From: Candidatus Epulonipiscium viviparus
Lineage (GTDB): Bacteria; Bacillota; Clostridia; Lachnospirales; Cellulosilyticaceae
Direction: 5' to 3'
DNA: 64,000 nucleotides
Assembly (NCBI RefSeq): GCF_030708075.1
Contig: NZ_CP117982.1
Span: forward strand, 2,844,672-2,908,671
Both the position numbers and the translations under genes were made by a program. Shown piece after piece: positions 54,387 to 63,999 of this stretch (positions are counted from its first letter, which is position 1; each line of letters starts with the position of its first letter). Under the pieces are notes generated by a model. It worked only from the letters and a program-made list of their open reading frames with translations. It searched no databases and had not been told where the DNA came from.

Positions 54387-55762
54387 TAAGTCAAGAAAAA
54401 CGTTTTGCAACAGAATCGCTGAACAAATTGATATGGGCGATGGTGATGCCCGCATTTATGGCGCAACTTATTAACGCATTATATAATATTGTGGACAGAG
54501 TATATATAGGTAGAATTCCGGGAGAGGGAGAGCTGGCGCTAACGGGATTGGGACTAACGTTTCCTATATTGCAAATTGTGGTAGCGATGAGTGCGTTTGC
54601 AGGGTCGGGAGGTGCGCCGCTGGCATCGAGATATTTGGGGAGGCAAGATTATAACAAAGCCAAAGATATTTTGCAAACCTCGGCAACATTGCTAATTATA
54701 TTTTCGATTATACTGACCGTTGTATTTTACATAGCGAAAGAGCCGCTGCTGTATTTATTTGGTGCTAGCGAGCACACCGCTCCATATGCAGATGCGTATT
54801 TATCGATTTATTTATTGGGAACAATTTTTGTACAATTCAGTGTAGGGCTAAATCCATTTATAAGTGGGCAGGGCAACGCCAAGATCGCGATGTTCTCAAC
54901 TTTGATTGGTGCAGTGATTAATATCATATTGGATCCGATTTTTATATTTGTATTTGATATGGGTGTTCAAGGGGCCGCTATAGCGACAGTAATTTCGCAG
55001 GCCGCGAGTGCCATATGGATAGTTAGATACTTAACGTCTGACAAAAGTGTTGTGAGATTAGATTTTAAAAAGCTGGGGCTCAAGAAAGATTGCGTTATGG
55101 CCATCGTTGCCATAGGGATATCTCCAGTAATCATGCAAAGTACAAACAGTCTTGTAAATATAGTGTTAAATTCTAGCTTTCAGCACTACGGTGGAGATAT
55201 GTATGTGGGCGCCATGACAATTTTATCCAGTATTGCAACGATGCAGTTTATCCCAATTGATGCTGTTCGCCAAGGGGTTATTCCAATATTGGCATACAAC
55301 TATGGTTCCAGAAATAAAAAGCGTTTGATAGCAATCATGAAACGTCTACTAATATTTACGACCGCCGCGTCGATGGTGACATCAATCGTAGTATTGGCGT
55401 TTCCGGAGCTGTTCGTTGCGATCTTCAGTTCAAACTCGGAGATGGTCGATCTTGCATCTGGTTTGGCAAGGGTATATTTTTTGGGAACACCATTATTCGG
55501 AGTCATTATGGCAACGCAAGGCTGTTTTATAGCATTTGGCTTTGCAAAGTCGTCTATATTTATTGCGTTACTCAGAAAAATTATAATTCTGATTCCGTTT
55601 GCCTTAATTTTGCCACACTTCTATGGAGTAATGGGAATCGTCTATGCGCAACCGCTGGCTGATATTGGGGCAACGATAACTGCGGGGATAGCGTTGATCA
55701 TTGCGTTTAGATGGATTATAAGAACAATGGAAGATGAGAGCGCAAGCAAAATTGCAAGCTAA
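54353..55762 (+). CDS. MATE-family multidrug/toxin efflux transporter (copy 2)
   Basis: The 469-residue product is a close paralogue of the preceding MATE protein throughout its membrane domain (for example LINALYNIVDRVYIGRIPGEGELALTG is shared but for single changes). Its ATG lies inside the end of the first gene (34-base overlap, different frame) without a clear ribosome site, so translational coupling is probable. The two may form a heterodimer or simply be a tandem duplication. The 3' end overlaps the convergent large enzyme gene by 47 bases. Confidence 0.9.
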   Translation: MEKTPAGTATLISQEKRFATESLNKLIWAMVMPAFMAQLINALYNIVDRVYIGRIPGEGELALTGLGLTFPILQIVVAMSAFAGSGGAPLASRYLGRQDYNKAKDILQTSATLLIIFSIILTVVFYIAKEPLLYLFGASEHTAPYADAYLSIYLLGTIFVQFSVGLNPFISGQGNAKIAMFSTLIGAVINIILDPIFIFVFDMGVQGAAIATVISQAASAIWIVRYLTSDKSVVRLDFKKLGLKKDCVMAIVAIGISPVIMQSTNSLVNIVLNSSFQHYGGDMYVGAMTILSSIATMQFIPIDAVRQGVIPILAYNYGSRNKKRLIAIMKRLLIFTTAASMVTSIVVLAFPELFVAIFSSNSEMVDLASGLARVYFLGTPLFGVIMATQGCFIAFGFAKSSIFIALLRKIIILIPFALILPHFYGVMGIVYAQPLADIGATITAGIALIIAFRWIIRTMEDESASKIAS

Positions 55763-58700
55763 ACTCGTTGTTTGCTATAGAATATATTTCACCGGTGAGA
55801 ATATTTGTGGCCGTTTTAGGAGCAACGTTTTGAATTTTCACTTGCGCTACCCTATTGTTTGGCGTAACGTAACCGCCGTCTATAAGTAAAATTCGAGCAT
55901 GAGTGTCATCGATTTTGGTAACGGTCCAGGCGACCTGGTCATCTTCGGAGGCTACAACGACAGGCATTTTGGCAGCAGATGCCTCCAGTGCCGCAATCAC
56001 GGTGTCTTTATACGCATCGGGAGAGTGCGCGATACCAGCTTCATCGTACCAAAATTTGCCATCAGTCTTTAGCATTGTTGCAAATCGCGAGTCGGATATG
56101 TCGAGGTAAGCGCTCATTTCGGGAACCATTCCATATGGCGTGCTAGGCAAAAAGTTGAGTGTTCGAGTTTTGGCTCCCAGTCCATAGCCGCCAAAGTCGT
56201 GGTCCTTGATTGGGGCTCCGCTCCATGGCAACCTCAAGCCGTCATATACAAATGTTTCGGTATTGGCAGGATCGAATTGGTCCATAGCATGTGAAAAGGT
56301 AAACGTGGATACGAATTCCTCAGAAGGTTCGAGCATCCCGATAGCAATATCTGGCACCGATAGGAGCGTATCTCTTTGCCCTACAAGCAATATCTGCTGG
56401 TCAACCATCTTGTGAATCATATCAAACTGATCCTCATATTTGGTGCCGCCAGTGTTTTGAAATGAGTCTGCCCCATTGGCAATTTGATACGCAAACGAAC
56501 GCATCTGATGCGACAAAACTCTTTGAAGCCCATGCTCGATATGCCTCACATAGTTTGTGTTGTCCTCGATTAGTCTGCCACCCCAGCTAGAAGCGGCGCC
56601 GCTCATCCAGAGCCCTACTCTAGCAGATAAACTAAGCTCTTGCGCACGGCTGTTGGTCTCTTCCATCGTCGGAATAATTACGTTAGAGTAATCACCAGCA
56701 ATCAGGTCGTACCACTCCGGCATATGAACGTTGCCATTCCAGAAGGAGTTTTTGTTGCGCAAGAAGATTTTGGTGCGCCCCTGCTCCTGGCATGCGTTCG
56801 CCATTGGAATAAAATAGTTTTGCATCAAATATTCATCGATATGAGTAAGTTCCGAAAAGATCAAGTATTCCAAAGTATTTGGTGCGCGTTCAATAATACC
56901 TAAAACGGTTTCGGGTTGCATATAAAATGGATCGGTGCCATGCCCAGTCCAAATCGAAAACTTTTCACCATTGGCTTCGTGAGCTTCAGCAGCGGCCCAA
57001 ATTTCTGCTTGTGTCATATCATACTTTTTGCGTTTGTCTTTTCCGGCAGCCCAGTTTGCTGGGAGAATAGCATCGCGATCGTAATTTTCTGTCCAAGTCC
57101 ACTCATTAGTTGCAAATCCGATGTTGCCATTTGGCGCAATTTTGGCTTCTTTTTCCAGGTTTTCTTCTGGAGTACCTCCTGTGGTAATAGACAGATAATT
57201 CTCCTGGGACAAATCTTGATACGCAGGTGCAACGAAGGCATCGACTAGCTTGTTGGTTAATACTAGATTGTCAATTATTTCGGAGAGAAGGCCTTCCGCT
57301 TCGATGGCCATAAATATTTCACGCCAGTTGTCATTTTTGAGATCGATAATTCTAATTACATCGCCGCCAGATTGCTCAGCTGCTAAATAAAATAGCCCAG
57401 TTTTGGGATCATAGGTGCCGTCGTTGTAGGAAAATCTGCTAAGATGAACCCCCAACAATTTGCCATCGGTGGAGTACTCGCAAATTCTAGATGCATCGAG
57501 GTTGATGATAAACGAGTCTGCCTGAGTTTTGCCAATAGTGGTGCCATCAACGAAGCTAAGCGCACCCATTCGGTATCCACGACCGCCCTGAAGTTCGGGA
57601 ACATATTCTGCCATAAACGCTTTGTCAGGATTTGGCTTTTTGGTCTTAGTGTTATAATCAACGAGTGCGTCATAGTCGATCTCGGCAACCCAAAAATTAC
57701 CCATCGATGAGATTGAAGGTTCGTAGTTATACAAAATTTCATTTACACCGTCAAAGTCGATATCCGCAGTATCTTGGCGACCGATATAATTTTTACTAGG
57801 CGACTTCGTTGTGTGCATTGCGTCCACTCCGATGTTGTTGGGATCGATTATAGAAACTGAATTGGTATAGTTTCCGGCTGGGCTCGATACCATCACGACG
57901 TATTCGGTCCCGTCAGCACGCATTCCTGTATCTAGCGTAATAACCATCTCGTCCTGAACCTTTTTGCCATCAGACGCTAATGCAAGAGGGACGCTATTTA
58001 CGAGATTTCCATTTTTATCCACTTGATATAACGTTTTAGAAACCCCTCCAAAGAAAATTCCCATTTCACCGTTTGCCATCTTTGCGCATGCCACAGCATA
58101 GAGCACGCCTCGAGAATCTTCTGTTTCTCCCGTTTCATATGTCCATAATGCCGTCCCATCATGGTCGAAAGCATATAATCTGCCATCCGTCGAGGCGGCC
58201 AAGACTTCGTCGAATCCATCGCCATCGATATCGGCAACTTCGAGGCCGTTGATGATTGTTTCCCCAGCTTTGGCATGCCAAATAAATTTGCCGGCATTGT
58301 CATAAGCCACGACGCTACCGTCTTTTGACGCACCTGCAACTCCGCGCCCGGTTGCCAAAGTCATAGGCTCCACATGAGATATGTGATACCCGGTTGCCAT
58401 ACTAGTATAACCATCTAGCTGTACCAAAAACTCTGTACCTGCTGGTGTAATCACGGACTCTGCAGATTGGAATTTTCCGGTTAAGCCGTTGTTAAATGTT
58501 AATGTTGTTGAAACAGCGCCAGTGCCATATACGGTAACCGCTGTATTGAGTTCCACCTTTGTAATGCCATCTCCCGCAATATTGAGATTGTATGCGTACT
58601 TGTCGATCTGAACTCCGCCATCTGCAGTAGAGTTGATAAAATTGATGTGATTTTTGGATTCGGTAGCCGCGATAATTTTGCCAGTAACTACAGTGTTCTC

Positions 58701-59156
58701 GAGAGTTAACTCACCGTCTCCAACTCCTTGTGCGATAATCAAATCGCCATCGATCGTCATATCTCTAAACGTTGTATTGGCAACATTGACAATTACGTTT
58801 CCTGTAACAGATTTTGTATATACATCAGCCTCAGATACAATAAGCTGAACGTGTTGCGCAATGAGATCGTCGATATATTCTTCGGTTGCAGTAGCGTCGG
58901 TGGCATCAGCGGCAAAGTCGATGTATAAAGTCTGCTCGAGCGCCGCCACGGCATCTTGCTGGCTAATAGATTTAGATGCCTTTTTATTCAATTGGGTCAA
59001 TTCGTTTTGATACATCGAGTGAGTTGAGTCGGTTAAGGTGCGATATTGCATTATGTCATCAATTATATTTGCCAATCTACCGTGAGTAAGCGCAGTTTGT
59101 GCGTTTGCCGCGGGAGCAATCATTAGGGTTAGAGCAATAGCCATAAATTTTTTCAT
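55716..59156 (-). CDS. Large secreted propeller-containing polysaccharide-degrading enzyme candidate (lambda-carrageenase/GH150-like)
   Basis: The 1146-residue protein has a signal peptide (MKKFMAIALTLMIAPAANA) and a short helical region. A beta-helix-like stretch follows (about 95-230: TFRDMTIDGDLIIAQ, LENTVVTGKI), then a PQQ/FG-GAP-like beta-propeller (about 255-620: SKDGSVVAYDNAGKFIWHA, VADIDGDGFDEVLAAS, DGRLYAFDHDGTALWTY). The 650-1000 region contains WTGHGTDPFYMQPETVLG, LIFSELTHIDEYLMQNYF and IFLRNKNSFWNGNVHMP, a plausible catalytic part. A C-terminal beta domain ends it. Propeller plus catalytic module is the known architecture of lambda-carrageenase (GH150). The link is from architecture and context, not alignment. 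The C-terminus runs into the convergent MATE gene. Confidence 0.6.
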   Translation of the reverse strand: MKKFMAIALTLMIAPAANAQTALTHGRLANIIDDIMQYRTLTDSTHSMYQNELTQLNKKASKSISQQDAVAALEQTLYIDFAADATDATATEEYIDDLIAQHVQLIVSEADVYTKSVTGNVIVNVANTTFRDMTIDGDLIIAQGVGDGELTLENTVVTGKIIAATESKNHINFINSTADGGVQIDKYAYNLNIAGDGITKVELNTAVTVYGTGAVSTTLTFNNGLTGKFQSAESVITPAGTEFLVQLDGYTSMATGYHISHVEPMTLATGRGVAGASKDGSVVAYDNAGKFIWHAKAGETIINGLEVADIDGDGFDEVLAASTDGRLYAFDHDGTALWTYETGETEDSRGVLYAVACAKMANGEMGIFFGGVSKTLYQVDKNGNLVNSVPLALASDGKKVQDEMVITLDTGMRADGTEYVVMVSSPAGNYTNSVSIIDPNNIGVDAMHTTKSPSKNYIGRQDTADIDFDGVNEILYNYEPSISSMGNFWVAEIDYDALVDYNTKTKKPNPDKAFMAEYVPELQGGRGYRMGALSFVDGTTIGKTQADSFIINLDASRICEYSTDGKLLGVHLSRFSYNDGTYDPKTGLFYLAAEQSGGDVIRIIDLKNDNWREIFMAIEAEGLLSEIIDNLVLTNKLVDAFVAPAYQDLSQENYLSITTGGTPEENLEKEAKIAPNGNIGFATNEWTWTENYDRDAILPANWAAGKDKRKKYDMTQAEIWAAAEAHEANGEKFSIWTGHGTDPFYMQPETVLGIIERAPNTLEYLIFSELTHIDEYLMQNYFIPMANACQEQGRTKIFLRNKNSFWNGNVHMPEWYDLIAGDYSNVIIPTMEETNSRAQELSLSARVGLWMSGAASSWGGRLIEDNTNYVRHIEHGLQRVLSHQMRSFAYQIANGADSFQNTGGTKYEDQFDMIHKMVDQQILLVGQRDTLLSVPDIAIGMLEPSEEFVSTFTFSHAMDQFDPANTETFVYDGLRLPWSGAPIKDHDFGGYGLGAKTRTLNFLPSTPYGMVPEMSAYLDISDSRFATMLKTDGKFWYDEAGIAHSPDAYKDTVIAALEASAAKMPVVVASEDDQVAWTVTKIDDTHARILLIDGGYVTPNNRVAQVKIQNVAPKTATNILTGEIYSIANNEFSLQFCLRSHLPLFL

Positions 59157-59228
59157 ATCAAATCCTCCTAAAATAACTATAAAAATAACTGCAGAGACTG
59201 GTGGTGCCGCTGCAGTAATATATGATGA

Positions 59229-60326
59229 CTACTTTAAATTAAATGTCCAATCAAAATCAGCGAGTGCGTCTACTGTTCCGTTTGGCATTATAAATTCGAA
59301 GTTGAGAGATTGGCCTTTTTTGCCAATAGTTTTGTCGTCGGTAAATGTCCAGGAAAGAGTTGGCGTTAGAATTTCGATATTTTTAGGAGAGCTAAGCCCG
59401 ACCTCTAATGTGGAAGTGCCAGCTCCTCCTGCAATAGAATAAGAATCATACATTTGTAGAGCGAGCGTTACTTTATCGCCTGGTTTTACCGCCTTAACTG
59501 CCCTGTTGGCATCGGAAAATAGTGGGCCAGCTGCAGATTTTACTTGTACGCTCATAGCTTGGAGAGGCTTATTTTTGCTAACCAATTTATCGTTTAAAGT
59601 TGTAAAAGTGTCGTGTAAAAGTTTAATCGTTCCTGAAGATGTCGGCTTTGCGCTAGGAATAACTGTCGCAAGGACGCAGGCACCATCTACCACCGCGTAT
59701 TCGGCAGGAGTTTGTATTTCGATATTGTCTATTATATAAGAAAGGCTGGTTTGCCCCGCCATTTGCTTGGCATCAGGCTCTGGGAGATAAAAGCTAATTT
59801 CTTTGATCGCATTGACGTTAACGCCCTTTTGCTTATAGCCATCTTCACCCCAAAATTCGTCTTCCACTCCTGCTGCACCATATTGAGCTCCTGAAACCGA
59901 GATTTCTCTAGTTTGATGGCTAGGGATGATAAAATAGTTGACCCTTTCGTTATTGGCGGAGTCGGTGATGTTGACTCGAAGTTGAATTTCGAAAGCATTG
60001 GGATTTGTAACTGTGGCAGTGAGATAGTCAGATTTATTTATGCTCCACAACTTTCCCTTTGGAGGGGTTAAAGCAAAGTGAGTGGTCGCTGCCCAGTCGG
60101 AGGCGCGATTTGGAATAGAAACTTTCATGGCCGATGCGCCATCAGCTACTCCCTCGGCAACTGTTGCGTGAGAGGCACCATTGTCAGCGTCGACAACCCA
60201 AGTAGTCGTTTCGCCCGGTTCAAATGATACCTTTGTAAAAGTTGCTGTTGTTGGAGCTGCTGCCATTACTGCGCCAAAACTAGCAAAAACCATTGCTGCT
60301 GCAACAAATTTTATAAACTTTTTCAT
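59229..60326 (-). CDS. Secreted protein with agarase-type carbohydrate-binding-like domain
   Basis: The 365-residue protein starts at the ATG at 60326 behind GAGGAG. A signal peptide (FIKFVAAAMVFASFGAVMA) precedes a beta-sandwich domain (about 25-215). Its pattern LWSINKSDYLTATVTNPNAFEIQLRVNITD, YFIIPSHQTREISVSG, then INAIKEISFYL and SLSYIIDNIEI resembles the N-terminal domain found on GH50/GH86-type agarases and related binding modules. No catalytic glutamates are identifiable; the C-terminal half (about 220-365) is another beta-rich region. It probably binds galactan at the cell surface or aids the neighbouring enzymes. Function inferred from fold and context. Confidence 0.65.
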   Translation of the reverse strand: MKKFIKFVAAAMVFASFGAVMAAAPTTATFTKVSFEPGETTTWVVDADNGASHATVAEGVADGASAMKVSIPNRASDWAATTHFALTPPKGKLWSINKSDYLTATVTNPNAFEIQLRVNITDSANNERVNYFIIPSHQTREISVSGAQYGAAGVEDEFWGEDGYKQKGVNVNAIKEISFYLPEPDAKQMAGQTSLSYIIDNIEIQTPAEYAVVDGACVLATVIPSAKPTSSGTIKLLHDTFTTLNDKLVSKNKPLQAMSVQVKSAAGPLFSDANRAVKAVKPGDKVTLALQMYDSYSIAGGAGTSTLEVGLSSPKNIEILTPTLSWTFTDDKTIGKKGQSLNFEFIMPNGTVDALADFDWTFNLK

Positions 60327-60345
60327 ACAATCATCTCCTCTATTA

Positions 60346-61971
60346 TTATATAAATAATTCTGAACGCCAATTTGCATATTTGCCGTGTTTGTGAAATCCG
60401 ATATCGAACCAATTGATCCAGTCGGGGTGGTTAAAAATTTCGGTTACAGTACAAGCTGAGAAGTCTTTATTTGATAATGCAGTTTTAATTTCCGAAACAA
60501 AAGTTGCGCCAAACTCTTCTTTATCCACTCGTTGAAATGTTTGGAACTGGTCGTTACACCACTTGTGATATTTGCCATTTTCAAAGCCTACGTTGCGTTG
60601 ATTGTCACTTTTGGTAAAGTTGCCATTGACTACCGCGCCATCTGGCCCTTCTGCAGATTCATATGCGATGGCAGCTGTTTTTAGCATGTTGTACGCATCA
60701 CCACCTCGTAAGGAGTCGATAATATTGTTGGTTTCGTGTGGGTCTAATGCCAAGTAATACATTTCTTCGTAACCCTGATTGAAATTATAAATATATTTGT
60801 AATCTTTGTTACGAGCCATAACCCATCTATTTTTGTTGATATATCCGTTGCTTGCGGTAATGATTTGGCGATTTTTTCCAGCAGCGGTGTCTGCAATAGA
60901 AGAGCCGTACAGCTTGTAGTCGCACTGGGGATATTTAACGCCTGCAACGTCAAGGCAGGTAGGCAAGATGTCTAGCAAATCTACAAAATCTTCGTTGGTA
61001 GTGCCCGGCTCAAATACTTCGGGATATCTAACTAGCAAAGGAATTCTAACAGCGCTTTCGTATGGCACGCTTTTGCTATAATAGCCGCGGTCGCCAAGCA
61101 TTTCGCCGTGGTCACTAGTGTAAATTACTAATGTGTTATCAAGTTTGCCCGTCGTCCTTAGATGTTCGATAATTTTGCCGAAGCTTTCATCGACCATGGA
61201 CACGGCCGTATAATATGCCTCCTGATGCTTTCGAAGTTGAGCGTTGCTATCGTCATCGCCATACCAGCTGTTGTGATTTGGGTCTTCGGGATAATAGCGA
61301 GCTTTAGGAATTGCCGCAGGGATGGCAGCGTCTTGATAGATTCCCTGATATTTTGCCGGAATATTCCACGGCGGGTGTGGTTTGATATATCCAACAAATA
61401 GGAAAAACGGGTTGTCGCCATTTTGCTCTAGCCAGTTGATCGTTTGATTTTCTACCCAAGCAGTTTCATAATTTTCGTCTTTAACGAGGGACTGTTGCGG
61501 AGTGTGATAAGCAAGTGGACGCACACCATGAATATTCTGAACATGCCCATCGCCGTTTGCTTTCAAAAACATAGCGTAATCATCATCTTCTAGTAATTTG
61601 GGAATTTCTTCCATGGTAAGGCGATCGCCGTAGCCGTGGTGTTCCTTTACCGGAAAGAAATGCATCTTGCCGATAGAAGCGGTGCGGTATCCGTTTTGAG
61701 ATAAAATGCGAGGCAATGTGGGAATGCCATAATCTTTCATGGGTTTGCCACCAGCATTTTGAAAGTAGCCGTGAGCTCGGCCAGTCATTCCAGTTAGGAG
61801 ATCGTGCCTGGCTGGCATACAAACGGGATTGTGAGAGTGAGCATAAGTAAAGGAGCATCCCTCCTTGGCAAGTCGATCGAAATTGGGAGTAATCATGTGG
61901 TTAAAACCGAGTTCGCCGATGGTGTCATATCGTTGTTGATCTGCTAAAACAATTAATATATTAGGCTTCAT
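60346..61971 (-). CDS. Type I (S1) sulfatase, cysteine type
   Basis: The 541-residue enzyme has NILIVLADQQRYDTIGELG with the metal aspartate and the formylglycine motif C51-M-P-A-R55 followed by HDLLTGM. VIYTSDHGEMLGDRGYYSKSVPYESAVRIPLLV supplies the rest of the active site. No signal peptide is present, so its substrate may be an imported sulfated oligosaccharide. It lies between the GH-A enzyme (15-base gap) and the agarase-CBM-like protein (19-base gap), making a polysaccharide-degrading operon. It requires a maturase not seen in this window. Confidence 0.92.
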   Translation of the reverse strand: MKPNILIVLADQQRYDTIGELGFNHMITPNFDRLAKEGCSFTYAHSHNPVCMPARHDLLTGMTGRAHGYFQNAGGKPMKDYGIPTLPRILSQNGYRTASIGKMHFFPVKEHHGYGDRLTMEEIPKLLEDDDYAMFLKANGDGHVQNIHGVRPLAYHTPQQSLVKDENYETAWVENQTINWLEQNGDNPFFLFVGYIKPHPPWNIPAKYQGIYQDAAIPAAIPKARYYPEDPNHNSWYGDDDSNAQLRKHQEAYYTAVSMVDESFGKIIEHLRTTGKLDNTLVIYTSDHGEMLGDRGYYSKSVPYESAVRIPLLVRYPEVFEPGTTNEDFVDLLDILPTCLDVAGVKYPQCDYKLYGSSIADTAAGKNRQIITASNGYINKNRWVMARNKDYKYIYNFNQGYEEMYYLALDPHETNNIIDSLRGGDAYNMLKTAAIAYESAEGPDGAVVNGNFTKSDNQRNVGFENGKYHKWCNDQFQTFQRVDKEEFGATFVSEIKTALSNKDFSACTVTEIFNHPDWINWFDIGFHKHGKYANWRSELFI

Positions 61972-61986
61972 TAAAAGTCCTCCTGT

Positions 61987-63999
61987 TTAATTTAAAATAA
62001 CCTTCAAAAATTTCATGTTTTCGGGACGCAATATAATGGTAGAGAGTTTTTGACCAGTAAATAAGTCTACAACAGATGCGATTTTTTTTCCATTGGTGGC
62101 AGAAAGCGTAATCTTGCCAGGATTTTTGCCAAGCTGAGTAATGCTCATGACGTACTCATTTTCTGATAAAGGTGCAGTGGCGATGAATGCAGTTTTTTGA
62201 TCAAAGCCATTTGCCTCTGTGGCAGTAATGACCGGATTTGTACCTTGCGCGACGAGCACTTCAAATGCTTCGGCATGCATGTTAGATAATGTATCGTCAT
62301 CGGTGGAAACAATTGTGAGATCGCCAACGAGTGTTGTGGTTCGCGGTACTTTATACTCGTTAAACTTGAGACTTGCCTCATCGATAATAACATTGCCACC
62401 GTTATCTAAATAATTCTGTAGCGCTTCAAACTCTGCGTCTGTTACATATGGCGTATCATAAACCAAAATTGTAGACCAGTCGTCATTGTCTTGCTTGGCA
62501 ATAATGTTTGGAGTTACAAAGCCCACACCAGCTTCGGAGAAATACATTTTTTCGTGAATTGCCTTTACAGAATCTACTTTAGAGCTCTCAACAGTTACCG
62601 TAGTTTCGGAGTGAAAAATCCGGATAGGGCGTTTACGTGATTGCAGAGCGGCAACTTCGGCGCCAAATGCATTGAGATCATGAGCAGTCTGGGCAATTTC
62701 GTTGGTGACAGCAGGCAGCTGGCTAGAGCTTCCGAGAAGGGCAGAACCCAATTTTTGTAAATTTAACGCTCCGTCTGCAGATCGACCCCACACCCAAAAT
62801 TGGCTAGCATCCAGTCCCAATATAGATTGAAGCCAATACGCAGAGCGCGCAAGTTGCGGATTCATCTTAATGTCGATCCATAGGGTACGGCTAATGATGT
62901 GATTTTCGGTATTGACGTGTGCCTTATTAGGTGCGACCGACCACATAAAATCGTAAGGCAATGCCATAGTGATCCAGTCATATGCATAAACGTCGTCCCA
63001 CCAGAGATCCGCACCTATGTCTCGTGCCCGATGCTGTGAAATTCCAGAGTCATCACCGATAAGAGTGGTGAGTTCTGTGAGGGCTTCAAAATCTAGCCCC
63101 GAAGCAGTTTTGGTGTTGATAAAATATTCTGGAATCAGCTTAATAGATGTTTGAGCAGAGGGGTCAATAGCCAAAATTTCGTTATGCATAAACGTAAAAA
63201 ATTCGGTAACATCTTTTTTGTGGAAGGTGATGTAATCATACCAAGGCGGGGTTCCTTCTATGGCAGGATCGAGAGGCACCTCCAACTCGACACTTGAAAA
63301 GTCTGCGAAGTTTGTGTTCCAGTTCGCGTTTAACGATGCGATATCAGAATAAACAGTTGCCAAATAATTTCTAAACTTTTGCATAGTGATAGCAGAAATA
63401 TTTCCCTCCTTGCCTTGGTTGACATACCATTCTCCTTGAGCAGAGACCCAGTGCGGTTCATTTGCTAGTGTATACCCTAAATCCAGATTGCGGCCAAGTT
63501 CGGCATTTGTGGTAACAGCAACATCGATCATTCGCTTCAGGTAATCTAGCATGGCAGGGTCGTTTCGATCATAAGCCACATAGTCGCTAAAACCTTTTGC
63601 TGTTGCCTCAGGATGTGCCGCTTTCATAAATGGAGTAATGTTTTTGTGTCCTAGCATAAACGAGGAGATGTTAGGATTTTGGTTGAACAATCTCTCATCA
63701 AGTTTAGGAGTGTTCAGAGTGGTGGCACTTTTGAACGTAATGCCAAAATCGATATATCCCGAATCGGCATTCCCCAACAAATTGCCGCCCATAGAATTAT
63801 CTTCCCAGGTGTAGTTAAAAGGAAATACCACGTTGCCATCATATGTATAATTGCTACCATCCAAATGCACTTGGGTCCAGTCGATTTGAGGGACATCGCG
63901 TCTTGTGTAGGTGCCATCTATTACCTTTTCTAGCGTTGCCTGGGCTTCTTCTAGCATTTCGTATACTTGAAAAAATTGGTAAGACGGCATATTTTTAGC
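61987..63999 (-). CDS. GH-A clan glycoside hydrolase (agarase/beta-galactosidase-like), open at the window edge
   Basis: At least 670 residues are present and the frame is still open at the right edge, so the N-terminus may be incomplete. The ATG at 63990 has no ribosome site. The TIM-barrel part (about 60-420) contains the clan GH-A acid/base motif DLGYTLANEPHWVS and a probable nucleophile in AHVNTENHIIS. A following domain (about 450-600) looks like the GATase1-like/trimerisation domain of GH42-type enzymes (TILVYDTPYVTDAEFEALQNYLDNGG). A C-terminal beta domain ends LRPENMKFLKVIL. GH42, GH50 or a related agarolytic family is possible. It heads the operon with a sulfatase and a binding-module protein, so a sulfated galactan substrate is inferred. 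Confidence 0.72.
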   Translation of the reverse strand, partial: AKNMPSYQFFQVYEMLEEAQATLEKVIDGTYTRRDVPQIDWTQVHLDGSNYTYDGNVVFPFNYTWEDNSMGGNLLGNADSGYIDFGITFKSATTLNTPKLDERLFNQNPNISSFMLGHKNITPFMKAAHPEATAKGFSDYVAYDRNDPAMLDYLKRMIDVAVTTNAELGRNLDLGYTLANEPHWVSAQGEWYVNQGKEGNISAITMQKFRNYLATVYSDIASLNANWNTNFADFSSVELEVPLDPAIEGTPPWYDYITFHKKDVTEFFTFMHNEILAIDPSAQTSIKLIPEYFINTKTASGLDFEALTELTTLIGDDSGISQHRARDIGADLWWDDVYAYDWITMALPYDFMWSVAPNKAHVNTENHIISRTLWIDIKMNPQLARSAYWLQSILGLDASQFWVWGRSADGALNLQKLGSALLGSSSQLPAVTNEIAQTAHDLNAFGAEVAALQSRKRPIRIFHSETTVTVESSKVDSVKAIHEKMYFSEAGVGFVTPNIIAKQDNDDWSTILVYDTPYVTDAEFEALQNYLDNGGNVIIDEASLKFNEYKVPRTTTLVGDLTIVSTDDDTLSNMHAEAFEVLVAQGTNPVITATEANGFDQKTAFIATAPLSENEYVMSITQLGKNPGKITLSATNGKKIASVVDLFTGQKLSTIILRPENMKFLKVILN

